The notes beneath the pieces were generated by a model. It was not told where the DNA came from. It worked only from the letters and a program-made list of their open reading frames with translations, and did no database searches. This document shows, in pieces, positions 38,539-49,204 of a stretch of DNA of 64,000 nt. Position numbers and translations under genes: made by a program. The stretch's first letter is position 1. Each line of letters starts with the position of its first letter. Source of the stretch: Aurantiochytrium sp. KH105. Lineage: Eukaryota > Sar > Bigyra > Thraustochytrida > Thraustochytriidae. Location of the stretch: positions 124,001-188,000 of the forward strand of contig BGKB01000105.1 in assembly GCA_003116975.1 (NCBI GenBank), given 5' to 3'.

Positions 38539-41500
38539 TTAAGAGCGCAAGAGCGTTTTTGAGAGGACAAGCTGCGCAAGCACTGTTTCCAGCGCCGCGC
38601 GAGGCGTCCTTGAGGCCTGCCACGCAATGTCATGATCTGGGCCAAGACTCAGCGAAGCTCTGTTTGCGTGCTGCTTTTGCGCCGTGTTCGCCACACCTGG
38701 CTCCAAGGTTTTCAGATCTCCGCCTTCTGCCTCGCGTTCTTGCTCTTGGGCTTTCGCAGAGGTCTCGACACCCCTCTCTACATCCTCGTAGCACGACTCG
38801 GTGTCGCTATCAACGTCGTTGTCACTGCCGGATTTAGACTTGGTGTTCTCCCCTGCCGTCACTGCGGCTCTTTCATTCGTTTGACGACGAATCTGACTTG
38901 GGTCTACCTTGAGAGCCAGCATTGCCCGATTTGCCGTATCGGCGACAGCTTCTCGATGATCCTCTGACACAAGCGACGCGTATGGCGAGGTACCAAGGTC
39001 ATCGTAGGCGACAAGCGGAATTAGCTTGGTTGCCGTGCTACGCTCCAGCTCCATTTGGGCAAAGTTCACCGCCTTGCGCGAATCCCCCTCGGCGACCAGC
39101 TCTACAAAGTGTTGCGCGCGCAGACACTCCAACGCCCCATTCCGTACCAAGGTGTTGATCGCCGAAGCAGGGTACCAACGCATGAGCCGCTTGACCGCTT
39201 CGAGAGGCTTGCGAGCCAGCACGAGTCGACGAATCACATCGCGTTTCTGCAGGGTTGCTAGCGGATTTGACTTGGCATCCTCGATCCATGATCCATACGA
39301 AGCATCGCAACCTGCCAGATATACAGGGGAAAACACTACCCGCAGAGCGCGTCTGCCGTCGAGACGTGGATCTTTCTTGCACGAACTGGATGCCTCGCCC
39401 CCTCTGCCTGGGTCTGACCCTTGAAAAGCGCCGTTGCCATTTACCTGGCCTGATTCTTCTTCTCCTCCTCCTTCTCCTTCTCCTTCTCCTTCTTCCCCTT
39501 CTTCTTGTTTGGATCCGCTGCTCTTTCTCGGAGTGCCACTCGCGTCCGCCTTGCGGGATTTTTTGGAATCTCGTTTGCCCCTACTCTTGCTGCTCGAGCC
39601 GCTGCTGCTCTGGCTTCTCGAGTCGTTCGTAGAGTTCGTTGCGTCAACATCGCATCCATTCTCATTGCGTGACGTCTTCCCATTCTTTCCGTTTGCGCGA
39701 GATCCAGCTTTCAGGAGTGTTTCCTTTCCAGCCTTGAAAGCACCAGTCTTCGTCCCGCAAACCTGGTCGCGCACCGCGGATTCCTGCTCGAACGCTAATA
39801 GCGTGCGCCGATAGCCACTAAACTCAAGGTACTCGTGCACAAGACCTGCAATCACTGCGTCCTGACGTGGGTACTGATCCACTTCAGTCGCTTCCGCCGC
39901 GCGAATCTCGCTGGAGATTGAGGAAAGATCGAAAAGAAAGTTTGGCCCAAAATTGGCCTTGACACTTTCTCCTGCAAAAGCCAGGCTCACGCTTGGATAG
40001 ACAGGAACATCGAGGTTCATCGCTCGGCTAGGTGACCGAGCATGCGTCGGCATCAGAAATGACCCCGTCTTCGATCCATTCTTGGTGAAAAATACCTCCT
40101 TGGCGGCTCGATTTACACCGCAGCCAATTACATCTCCGTTGCCGAAAGAGCCCAATGCCCCCTGCGAACGCTCCACATCCAGCGCGTACAAATGGCCATC
40201 ACTGGCCACCAAAGCGATTGCGTTTGCAAACATGGACAGGGTGCTCATTGATGAGGAAAACGCTTTCATGCCCTCCCCGACTTCAGCTCTCGGCGCCTCG
40301 CCGAGGAGGACACCTACTTGAATGCCGCACCACTCTTCGTGCGCAGTCACGGCTACTTCGAAATAAGCGAGCTCCTCCGACATGCTCGTGTCGAGGGGGT
40401 GACGTGCAAAGACTGTCCCGGAAAATTGAATCGGGTCGCTCAACTCGCCCCGCGCGCCTGTACTGCTACTTTCGTTGAATGGAAGATTATGCGCCCAGAC
40501 ATACGAGGCAGTGAGTCCATCTGCCTTGACTGCTACAAAGTCGGGAAAGATTGAGGGATGCCACCGCTGATCAATGGGCGAGTCCGCAACGCCCTGCCGA
40601 GATCTCTTTTTCGAGCCAAACTCAGCTGGTAATGACTCTTCGCGAGGGGCAAGGCGTCGCACTTCGTGCCGCCACGCGTCGTAGCGGGGTCCCGCGCCAC
40701 GATGAAAGTCCGAAGCGCGAACATGTCTCCAACGTCTGCTTCTATCTGGAGCGCGCATTGGTGCGGTGCCTCGAAGGCTGGTGTCGCGCGAATACACTTC
40801 ATCAAAGGCGTTGTTTCGGTTTATTCTCAAACGGTCTACGTTGGCGTGCTGAGGCCGGCGTGAACGCGTATGGGGTCGACCTGGAAATGCAAGGGACGGT
40901 GCCCCAGGCACGCCATTCGACGATGTTGTTCGCTCATGTTGTTCCTGTAAAAAGTCCCAGTCAAAGTTATGGGGAAAAGATGACGCGTGGAAAGAGGTCG
41001 AATCGCGCCTGGTTTGCAAATGCGTCCGTGACCCGGGTGGGGCAATTTCTGTTCTTCGTAAGTGCTCCGCAAGGTCCGAGCACTCTGGATCATTCGAGGT
41101 GGTCCCAGCAACGGCGGTCTCATGCTCGGCTCTCGTATTGGAGTCTGGGACGAATAAACGGTTGATTCGGCGCTCGCGAAAGTGTTCCTCGCTGTTCGCA
41201 ATATCATAGAGCCGAAGGAAGGAGCTGTCACCACGAAAGGCAGCCTCATCCTCGAGAGAGCTGATCTCGCGATCGGGAGCCCAGAATCGCGACGGATTCA
41301 ATCTCTCTTCGACAGCTCGGTGATAGGCGTCCTCGACGCTCATGTCGCTCAGAGAATCATCCCCAGCACTTCCACGTGTCAAGCTTCGAAGAGGAAGTAC
41401 TGATCGTCCTCCACCATCATGGCTTGAATGTCCTCGCCGCCGCAACACGCGTCTACGCGACGGCAACGCTGCAGCATCCTCCCCCTCCTCATCACTTTCA

Positions 41501-41623
41501 GCCTCTTCACCGAAATCATCATCATCGTCGTCATCGACGTCGTCATTGTCGTCGTCATCATCGTCTTCATCATCGTCTTCGTCGTCGTTGTCGTCGTCGT
41601 CTTCATCATCATCGTCATCATCG

Positions 41624-41662
<39 letters not shown>

Positions 41663-42327
41663 TCACTATCTTCGTTGTCATCGTTATCTTCGCCTTCGTC
41701 TTCCTCATTTTCGTTGACGCCAGCTTCATCGTCGTTAGCGATATTATCGTCGATGTCATGATCATTGTTGTCGTCATCATCATCAGCGTCGCTGTCGCTA
41801 TTGTCGTCGCTCTCATCGTCACTGTCGCTATTCCTGGCTTCGCTACTCTCTACGCGTTGATCGTTCGCAGCACCCTGGTGGCTTCGTTGATTGGGCAGGC
41901 CTCCTTCAAATGTTGAAGTTTCTTGAAATATGTTTTTGCCTTGAATGTTTCCGTGGGCGTTGTGCTCGTTCTCTACTTCCTCATTGATATCGCTAATACA
42001 ATCACTGTCACTGTTACGGTCACTGTCATCAGCGATACGAAACTTGTACGCTTCACGAAAACCGCCAAGACCCAAACTGCCATCCGCGAACCTTTCTTCG
42101 CCTCGCTCAAGGTGCCGCGCCCTGACGTGCACATCAAGGATATTTCTGTGTTTGGGTTGGGAGAAGGCCGTCAGCGAAGAAGTTTCTGCGCTCGCGCTTT
42201 TGGCAATGCTTGCGAACGAGAGTAGCTTCCGCCAATCGCAAGTGCTATCGAGCATGTTCGAGGCTATCCCTTCGCGCTCACGCGCCTCCCTCGCGTTTAC
42301 GAAGGACATCTTCTGTACCACCGCCAT
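38539..42327 (-). CDS. RanBPM/RanBP9-like SPRY-LisH-CTLH protein with poly-aspartate stretch
   Basis: 1262 residues from ATG 42327; the frame is open to 42426 without an earlier ATG. An N-terminal helical part is followed by an extraordinary Asp/Asn/Glu region (about residues 155-285). The middle is disordered and Arg/Ser-rich. The SPRY domain spans about 590-790 (VAVKADGLTASYVW ... YFEVAVTAHEEWCGIQVGVL ... NGDVIGCGVNRAAKEVFFTK NG). LisH lies at about 822-855 (VIAGLVHEYLEFSGYRRTLL). After a basic/acidic linker, the CTLH/CRA part (about 985-1130) has RRLVLARKPLEAVKRLMRWY, ALECLRAQHFVELVAEGDSR and LVAYDDLGTSPYASL. SPRY-LisH-CTLH-CRA is the RanBP9/10 (yeast Gid1) order, a scaffold subunit of the GID/CTLH ubiquitin ligase. 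Far longer than animal RanBP9 because of insertions. Confidence 0.87.
41480..41860. repeat. GTC/ATC trinucleotide tract coding poly-Asp
   Basis: Long run of GTC, ATC and TTC triplets on the + strand, read as GAC/GAT/GAA on the coding strand; the longest near-pure block is 41610-41672. Confidence 0.9.
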
Positions 42328-42972
42328 GATGTCCTCGCACAAAATGAGTCGCGCGCGACGCAAAGGGTCGCGGATTGAATATTCTGATCTGATCGGAATC
42401 GCGTTGGTGCTGCGCGAGAACTGCAATCTCCTGCAAGGTCTCCTTCACGCCTCGCTTTCGGCCTGTACCTTCGCGCGCTCCTCGACGCTTCTCGCAGGTG
42501 CGTCTTCCGGCGCCCGCGAGTTCCTCAGGGTGGGCTCGAAATTCCGATGCTCTCCGCTCTTTTCACTCCGCTCGCGCGACCAGGCCTTTCACCCCTTCGA
42601 CGCTACGAGGAGGAGAGGGCACCGCGCTGCGCGCGTTCCCGCTCGATGAGCGGCGCGCGGGCCTCCTCGGCGCGCGACGACGCGCGGGCGGATCGTAGGA
42701 CCGGATCGCGACCCGGGCTTTGCGGACTGCCTCGTTCTTCATGCAAGCATCCTTTTCTTCTTCTTCTCGCTTCTTCTTCTTCTGCTTCTTCTTCTTGTTT
42801 TCACTTTCTCCTTCTTCTCCTTCTTGTTGTTGTTTTTACTTTCTTCTTGTTGTGGATCGACTTGCTTGCTTGCTGTTTCTTTACTCGGCCTTACTAGCGT
42901 AGATTGAGAGCGCGGGCGAGAGCACGAGCAGGAGCACGAGCACGAGCACGAGCACGGCCAGGCTCGCCCGCC
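42328..42972. promoter_or_regulatory. Divergent region RanBPM-like gene / dephospho-CoA kinase
   Basis: Includes a TTCTTCTT pyrimidine tract (42760-42850) and a (GAGCAC)n run (42920-42958) immediately before the DPCK start. No gene supported. Confidence 0.5.
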
Positions 42973-44062
42973 ATGACGCGCGTCGTTGGCCTCACCGGGG
43001 TAGGTTGGCTTGACGTCTCGACCACGGAAACAAACCAAGTGGCGGTCGTAGCTGCGAGGCAAGGGCTGAGAGAGATGGATGGATTGATGGGATGGACTCA
43101 CTCGGCGCACGTCCAGCTTCGCGAGGCGAAGCAAGCGCGGAGTAAAAGGCGCGGCAAGGCGAAAAGAGGAGAGAAAAGAAGAGAAGAGGAGCGAAGGGAC
43201 GAGAAGAGCCAAGACGAGGAGAGTTTCTTTCACAGCAAAACTGACGATGGATACATGTTCCTTTCTCCACTTCCGCAAAACCCCCTTTTCCATTACTGCA
43301 CAGGGCATCGCATGCGGCAAATCAACAGTGACGGCAGAGCTCGAGAAACGCGGCATCCCAGTCGTGGACTGCGACAAGCTCTCGCGCAAAGTGGTAGAGC
43401 CTGGACATGCTGTCTTTGATAAGATTGTGAAGAAGCACGGAGAAGAAATTCTGCTGCCCGACAAATCTGGCTTGGACCGCAAAAAGCTTGGCGACATCGT
43501 CTTCAAGGATGCTGAAAAGCGCCGCGAGCTCACGGCAATGGTCGGTCCCGCAATCTTTATGGAAATCACCAAGGCTCTGCTTTATAATTTTGCTGTGGGG
43601 ACGCCGCTCGTAGTCATTGGTACGTTTTGGTAGCGCGCGCGAACGGGATTTCTTTCAGAAATATAAGAGAGCGGACGAGCTGACCTTAATTTTCTGCACG
43701 CCCTGTTCGCAGATGCGCCCACTCTCTACGAGACGGAGCATCTTCTTTACTTGGTCTCGGAAGTCATTGTTGTGGCAGCCTCACAAGAGACTCAAGTAAA
43801 ACGTATCAAAGAGCGGGACGGTCTTACTGAAGAGCAAGCCATGGATCGAATCAAGGCGCAAATGCCCGTTGAGGAAAAGGCCAAGCGGGCGAACATTGTC
43901 ATTCGCAACGACGATTCACTTGAGAGCTTTCAAAAGCAGGCGAACGAGGTCATCGAGCAGATCGAAGCAAAATACAAGTACAGTCTCTTTGTGTTGTGGA
44001 GTCTACCAGGCATTGCACTCATTGCGAGTATCATCGTGGGTGCGCAATTTCTGCGCCGCTAA
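42973..44062 (+). CDS. Dephospho-CoA kinase with C-terminal membrane anchor, 3 exons
   Basis: Last step of coenzyme A synthesis: ATP-dependent 3'-phosphorylation of dephospho-CoA. Exons 42973-42999, 43304-43619, 43713-44062, GT-AG, 230 residues. The 27-nt first exon encodes MTRVVGLTG and the second opens with GIACGKSTVTAELEKRGIPV, so the P-loop (GLTGGIACGKST) is made only by splicing. Then VVDCDKLSRKVVEPG (CoA-binding DAD-like motif as DCD), and across the second splice TPLVVIDAPTLYETEHLLYL, the DxPLLFE-type motif of CoaE. QETQVKRIKERDGLTEEQAM has the lid Arg residues. The C-terminal YSLFVLWSLPGIALIASIIV is a membrane helix ending RR, as in eukaryotic CAB5/DCAKD forms attached to ER or mitochondrial membranes. 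Confidence 0.92.
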
Positions 44063-44187
44063 TTTTATTTTCAAAAACGATAGCATTCTCGAGCTACGCC
44101 CTTCTGCGTCGAGGCCTAAATCTAGCCTAAAATCTAACACACACATTTCTACATCCGGGTAGACATGTCAAATGCTACGTCTCTCTG
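44063..44187. other. Convergent spacer DPCK / HDAC
   Basis: Short; contains GAGGCCTAAATCTAGCCTAA near 44111-44130. No gene. Confidence 0.4.
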
Positions 44188-45975
44188 CTACGACAAGGTT
44201 CGGCCAACCGAGGCTAGGGAGCTCCAGTACGGCTTTTGGGCACGAACACTCGCTTCCACAGCTTTGACTGCTTCGGGTCGCACAAAGGATGACCGGATGC
44301 GCGAAACTCGAGCCTCGTGGTCTTGTTCGCTCGTACATCCAAAGAGCTCCTGCGCGCATGCCGCAAAGGAATCGCTCAGACTAGACAGTTCGTAGCCGCC
44401 TTCTAAAACTAAGAGCATCTTACCCTGCGCGAGAGATTGGAGTTCGCGTGTCATTGCGGCGAATCCCTGCGGCGAGACCTTGCAACGACCCATTCGGTCG
44501 CCCTCGGCCGCATCAAAGCCGGCAGACACAATGACCATCTCGGGTCGGAATTCGCGCGCGATGGGCATAAGAACATTTTCCCAGGCCATGAGGTACTCGG
44601 CGTCGCCGATGCCGTGGCCGTTCCATGCAACGTTGACATTCGTCCCGGCCGCAAGTCCGCATCCTACGGACATTGGCCCCGCGGACTCGAGCGAGGGGTA
44701 GTATCGGCCAAAGTCGAAACGGTGAACGGAAAAGTACATTACGCGAGGATCTTTGTAAAATGCGTGTTGCGTGCCATTTCCGTGATGAACGTCCCAGTCC
44801 ACAACGAGAACGCGGGCGAGCCCGAGCGTATCGACTGCGTATTTTGCCGCAAGTGCCACATTGTTAAAGATACAAAACCCCTGCGCGCAGTGTGCTTCAG
44901 CATGATGACCCGGTGGTCGCACTAACGCGATCGCACTGCTAACTTCTCCCGCAGCAAGAGACCGAACGCTTTCCAAGCAAGCCCCGACAGCGCGCCGCGC
45001 ACACGCGACGCTGTGACCATTGAGGTAGACATCTTCGTGGTCGAGCGTAAATTTTTCGCACAAAGCAGAAACTGCGTCTTTGTCTTCAGCGCTTGTGGCG
45101 TCTTTACATTGTCGCTCAATGCGCGCAAGCTTGCGCACATAGCCTTTGGTGTGAATACTCATGAGTTCGTCGTCTGAAGCATCGCGGACAGGAATTCGCG
45201 ATGCGGGTTCCCAGAGTCCAAGAGAATGTAATTTGCGCACGATGGCGTCCAATCGGGCTGGCCGTTCTTCATGGCCTTTGCGGGGACTTGCATGCAGCGC
45301 AAAGGACTCGCAATACGCCACGCCGACACGATGGGCCGCAGTTTCTCCGTCTTCCTTAGCGCTCGCGATAAACAATGATGACGAAGTTGAAGACGATGAC
45401 TTTGACAACATCATCGACAGAGAAGGCGACGTTGAAGGCGAGATTGTGGGGGAAGGGCTCGCGTCCTGCGCAGGCCCGGCGTCGTTCGCGAAGCTGGAGC
45501 TCTCTCGTCGCTGCATGCCGCCGTCCCTTGCACACGTGCGCGTGCCGTCGTCCCTTACCTCCTCGTTTTGCGTTTCCGTCTTCTCTTGCACGGCGCTGCG
45601 GCGAAGAGCAAATCGCTGCGTCGGCCTGGCCGCGCGTGAAGTCTTTGCCGAGTCTGCCGCGCGACCTTGCTCTGCCTGCGCAGACAGGTCGCTTTCTCGG
45701 TCACTCGAAGCGCAGACGCGCGAGACTGGCGGCGACGACGACGACGAGACGCCACTGTATGAGTCAGCGTCGTCGACCGGGATGCAATGAAGCGTTGCGC
45801 AGGTGGGAACTATGACGACGATTCGCACACCTCCCGTTTTTGGAACGCGAGATGTTGAGAGAGAGCGCACCGCCGCCGCGGACGAGCGACCTTTTCTTGG
45901 AAATGGACGAGCGGGAGTGAGCGAGAGGAAGCGAAAAAGCTGGGTCCGTAGGATGCAGAAACATACATACGTCAT
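44188..45975 (-). CDS. Class II (HDAC6-like) histone/protein deacetylase
   Basis: 595 residues from ATG 45975; an in-frame ATG at 45516 (residue 154) would give 442 residues and still keep the whole domain. The region before residue 215 is low-complexity Ser/Arg. The deacetylase domain (about 215-560) shows class II features: ALHASPRKGHEERPARLDAI opening, LDHEDVYLNGHSVACARRAV, the catalytic IALVRPPGHHAEAHCAQGFC with tandem His, IFNNVALAAKYAV, zinc ligands in VLVVDWDVHHGNGTQHAFY, IVSAGFDAAEGDRMG and the closing LLVLEGGYELSSLSDSF with the class II Tyr-region. The enzyme removes acetyl groups from lysines of histones or tubulin-like substrates, zinc-dependent. It diverges from metacaspase 1 with only 134 bp between the two ATGs if the long start is used. 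Confidence 0.92.
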   Translation of the reverse strand: MTYVCFCILRTQLFRFLSLTPARPFPRKGRSSAAAVRSLSTSRVPKTGGVRIVVIVPTCATLHCIPVDDADSYSGVSSSSSPPVSRVCASSDRESDLSAQAEQGRAADSAKTSRAARPTQRFALRRSAVQEKTETQNEEVRDDGTRTCARDGGMQRRESSSFANDAGPAQDASPSPTISPSTSPSLSMMLSKSSSSTSSSLFIASAKEDGETAAHRVGVAYCESFALHASPRKGHEERPARLDAIVRKLHSLGLWEPASRIPVRDASDDELMSIHTKGYVRKLARIERQCKDATSAEDKDAVSALCEKFTLDHEDVYLNGHSVACARRAVGACLESVRSLAAGEVSSAIALVRPPGHHAEAHCAQGFCIFNNVALAAKYAVDTLGLARVLVVDWDVHHGNGTQHAFYKDPRVMYFSVHRFDFGRYYPSLESAGPMSVGCGLAAGTNVNVAWNGHGIGDAEYLMAWENVLMPIAREFRPEMVIVSAGFDAAEGDRMGRCKVSPQGFAAMTRELQSLAQGKMLLVLEGGYELSSLSDSFAACAQELFGCTSEQDHEARVSRIRSSFVRPEAVKAVEASVRAQKPYWSSLASVGRTLS

Positions 45976-46109
45976 ATCGGCGCGACGTTCGCCCCGCTCG
46001 CGAGCCAGCTCAGCTGCACAACCTGACGACGTGCACTCCAGGGAAGCGTGGCTTGGCGTGCCGTAGAGCGAAACACTCGCAGAGTATCGAGACGTAGCGA
46101 ACAGCCAGG
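45976..46109. promoter_or_regulatory. Short divergent promoter HDAC / metacaspase 1
   Basis: Only 134 bp between the two upstream-most start codons, so promoter elements are probably shared or overlap the HDAC 5' region. No obvious TATA box. Confidence 0.4.
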
Positions 46110-47535
46110 ATGAGTGAGACTGCGCAGAAATTGCGCGAGCAAGACGGGGATTCCCATACAGTCCTGGACCAGCAAAATCTTGAGCAAGTTGGCGATGAGT
46201 CGGAACCGCAGGACGAAGACACGAAGGTCCGGGAAGCGCAGGAAGCAGCTGCAGAAAATGAAGCCATTGTTGCGGCGCGCGGCGTGCCTACAGCGACGCA
46301 GTTCAAAGAACAAAGTGAACTTGCCATTCCTGCAACAGTGTATATGCTGGCAGGCTGTAAGGACTCTCAGGTTAGCGCAGATGTAAGCGATGTGGCACAG
46401 TTGCGGCCCGAAGGAGCTGGCCTCAGTGGAGGCGCCTGCACCCACGCGTTTATCGGCATGTTAGAGGACACTAGTGAGGCTCGAGCTGCAAGTGCAGAAG
46501 AGAGCACGCAAAAAACTTGGCTCGATATCCTGGACGATCTCCGTGAGCGTCTTGCTCACTATGCTCAGGTCCCGCAGCTCTCCTGCAGTCGGCCTCTGAA
46601 CATTAGTACCGAGCCCTTTTCGATCACCAACCCTGCGCACGAGGAGGGGGTCTCGAAGAAACGAGCTTTGCTTGTAGGAATCAACTATGTGGGGCAAGAG
46701 TACCAGCTTGAGGGCTGCGTTAATGATGTGCGTGCAGCCAAAGCCTTTCTTCAGGGTCAGGGATTTGCAGACGACGAGATTGTCCTCCTTGTTGACGATG
46801 GTCACCATGATTTGCCGACGCTGCAAAACCTGATTCGGAGCTTCCGTTGGCTCGTCAAAGATGCCAAGGCGGGCGACTCCCTGTATTTTCATTTTGTAAG
46901 TTCAACGAGAGATGAAAGAGCGAGTTGCATCAACAAAAAAGGGCGAGCTTGTGCGCGCCCTAGCGGGGGGGGGGGTGGTCAAGGAGATTTGAAACAAAAG
47001 AAAGAAAGGAAAAGAACTAACAAGCTAGCATGGTCTTCGGCTGACTGTCGGATAATAAAAATAACATTGTATTGCATGTAGTCTGGACATGGGTCGTACG
47101 TTCCGGACGATAACGGAGACGAAGTCGATGGCCAAGATGAGACGATTCTTCCTCTCGACTTTTCCAAAACGGGTGCCATCACGGATGATGTCCTCTTCAA
47201 GGAGCTGGTGCTCCCGCTCGTGGAGGGCGTCCATCTCGTAAGTTGTTCATCAGATTGCTACGCCACGGCATTACGACTGACGCTGCTGCTACTGTTGCTG
47301 CTGGTAATTCGCGTAGATGTGCTTTGTTGACGCCTGCCACTCGGAGTCAATGCTCGACATTCCGTACACTGTCAAAAAAGGGGGGCGCGAGCTCGACATG
47401 AATCCCTTGTTCAACTTTTCGAAGCTTGTAGAAATGGGCCAGAGCGCCATCGAAAGCGTGGAAACTGCAGTGAGCGGTGGCATGCACAACCTTGTTGAAT
47501 TTGTCAAGGGTCTCGGCTCCGTCGTTCCCATATAA
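46110..47535 (+). CDS. Type III metacaspase 1 (p10-like part before p20), 3 exons
   Basis: Exons 46110-46895, 47082-47237, 47317-47535, GT-AG, 386 residues. The p10-like part comes first (about 72-165): LAIPATVYMLAGCKDSQVSA then TWLDILDDLRERL and VPQLSCSRPLNI, which in ordinary type I metacaspases lie at the C-terminal end (SGCKDDQTSAD ... YSQKPQLSCSHPLD). The p20 part follows (184-330): KKRALLVGINYVGQEYQLEG CVNDV, then the catalytic His265 in SGHGSYVPDDNGDEVDGQDE right after the first splice, and catalytic Cys321 in FVDACHSESMLDIPY. The usual DCCHSG reads DACHSE here. Metacaspases are Ca-dependent Arg/Lys-specific cysteine proteases of the cytosol. The N-terminal 70 residues are acidic. Sister gene lies at 49765-50961. 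Confidence 0.92.
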
Positions 47536-47830
47536 AAAGGATCCTACTGACCCAAAGACAACAACTGAGCGCAGCGCACCTTTGAATGCTCAGACAAGAC
47601 GAGAGGAGACCAACGAGATCACTCCTTTGCGTGCTATGCCATACCCGTCTACGTTTTGTTTCGAACTTACATGCGCCCTGACTTGTAGACCGACCTATCT
47701 CCCAGGTCTCTTGAAGTCAGCGGCCCCTACTCGGCCATCCTTTTCCCATTAGAGAAAGCACGCAACTATTTTGCACATGTCCATAGTCTCAAACATACTC
47801 TGCTTTGGCGGCACGGAGCTCTTTTTGCTG
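47536..47830. other. Convergent spacer metacaspase 1 / EF-hand gene
   Basis: About 295 bp of ordinary 3' sequence; no gene or repeat. Confidence 0.4.
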
Positions 47831-49204
47831 TCATCGAATGATCTTACGGCGCAGCCCTCGGGATTTGGGCGAGAAACGAGCATTATCCGTATTTGATGAC
47901 GTCTCCTTTGCTGAAGTAGACAAAAGAGGCGAAGCGGGTGATGTGGGAGGCGGCGGCGGCGGAGGTGGGGGCGACGAAGGGGGCGGTGGCGGCGGCAGAT
48001 GGAGCGGCGCCCCCGATGATGGAGAAGATGAAGATGACGCGAGAGGCATAGCCGCAAGGGGAGGGATTGCAGTAAGACCAATTTCTCCTGATGTTGCGCG
48101 GGCCGTTTGGCTAGCGAGCGCAGCGACAGTGGCGGCGGTTGAAGTCGGGGCGAGCAAGAGGTGACGACAGGCCATAATGCGAGCCAAAAGTGGGCCAAGA
48201 GCTGCGGCACGGGGAGCCGGGTCGAGGCAAATGCGAATAGCGTCGTCTTCACGTGCGTACTGACACCACTCGTCGAATGATAACTTGCCGTCCTTGTTCT
48301 GATCGTAGAGCGTCATGCCAACGTCTCCAATGACTTTGGAAAGAGCTGCGAATTCTTCGTCAAAATTTTCAGGGAGATCGCTGAGATGACCCTTGGCAAC
48401 TTCCAAAACCATAACGCGGAAACGCTCCTTGCGTATGAAGTTGCTGCCATTAAGGTCAAACATGTTGAAGAGAAGTCGATACGTCTCCTCCTCGCGTGCG
48501 CAGGTAAAAAGATACAATGCGCAATAAAATTGGTCGAGTGTAAGACCCTCCCCGTCGCTACCGAGAACTTCGAAAAGTCGATCAGAAGCGACTCTCCCAA
48601 GCTGAAAGAAGGGCTCGGTAGCGGTGAGTTCGTCACGCAAAACCTCAGGCGAGACACGATCGAGACGCAAGCGCCAAGACTGCCGTGGGGACATGCCATG
48701 ATTGCGAGTACCCGCAAGGCCACCCATGTTGGCTGCAGCTGCGGCGGCGAGGCTGGGGTTTCCAGAGTCTCCCGTTTGCGCGCCTTGGCTTGCACGTCCC
48801 ATGTTGCCGGTGCTGGCGTTGGCTGCACCGCCACGCACAAGGGCGCTGCCGGCTGAAAGGCTCCTGGCGTGAGCTGTCGCAGCATTCGATCCGTCGAGCA
48901 CGAGCAAGCTCGAGTTTGCCATGGCGCGGCTGTGCCTTGAACGGCGCTTCGGTATGGGTGGCGATCCCTTGTCGCCGTCGAGCTCGGGGCGCACGAGGTC
49001 CACGGGAGCATTTTCTGACGAGGAAACTTGGGAGTCGGCGCTCTCTGGGGTCGTCGGTTGCGAAGGGTTGCGCAAGGTAACATGTTTTCGCGCCAGAACC
49101 CAAAAGAAGGCTTCTACGTGCTCTGCCGTGAGGCCATACTCTTCCTCGAGACGTTCCTGCGCCGCGGCACGGGTCACGACTGGCTTGGTCGGTCTCAGTC
49201 CCAT
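47831..49204 (-). CDS. EF-hand protein with proline-rich C-terminal tail
   Basis: 457 residues, ATG 49204. After a short helical N-terminus and a Ser/Asn-rich linker, a region at about 180-345 contains paired helix-loop-helix units: FEVLGSDGEGLTLDQFYCAL, LLFNMFDLNGSNFIRKERFR (loop lacks Glu at position 12, so weak or inactive) and TLYDQNKDGKLSFDEWCQYA (canonical loop D-x-N-x-D-G-x-L-x-x-x-E, likely calcium-binding). Arrangement resembles neuronal-calcium-sensor or calcineurin-B-like modules, but no myristoylation glycine context is clear (MGLRPT does start with Gly2, so myristoylation is possible). The tail is Ala/Ser-rich then PPPPPP-rich, ending basic. Position between two Ca-dependent metacaspases is suggestive only. 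Specific family not recognised. Confidence 0.75.
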   Translation of the reverse strand: MGLRPTKPVVTRAAAQERLEEEYGLTAEHVEAFFWVLARKHVTLRNPSQPTTPESADSQVSSSENAPVDLVRPELDGDKGSPPIPKRRSRHSRAMANSSLLVLDGSNAATAHARSLSAGSALVRGGAANASTGNMGRASQGAQTGDSGNPSLAAAAAANMGGLAGTRNHGMSPRQSWRLRLDRVSPEVLRDELTATEPFFQLGRVASDRLFEVLGSDGEGLTLDQFYCALYLFTCAREEETYRLLFNMFDLNGSNFIRKERFRVMVLEVAKGHLSDLPENFDEEFAALSKVIGDVGMTLYDQNKDGKLSFDEWCQYAREDDAIRICLDPAPRAAALGPLLARIMACRHLLLAPTSTAATVAALASQTARATSGEIGLTAIPPLAAMPLASSSSSPSSGAPLHLPPPPPPSSPPPPPPPPPTSPASPLLSTSAKETSSNTDNARFSPKSRGLRRKIIR

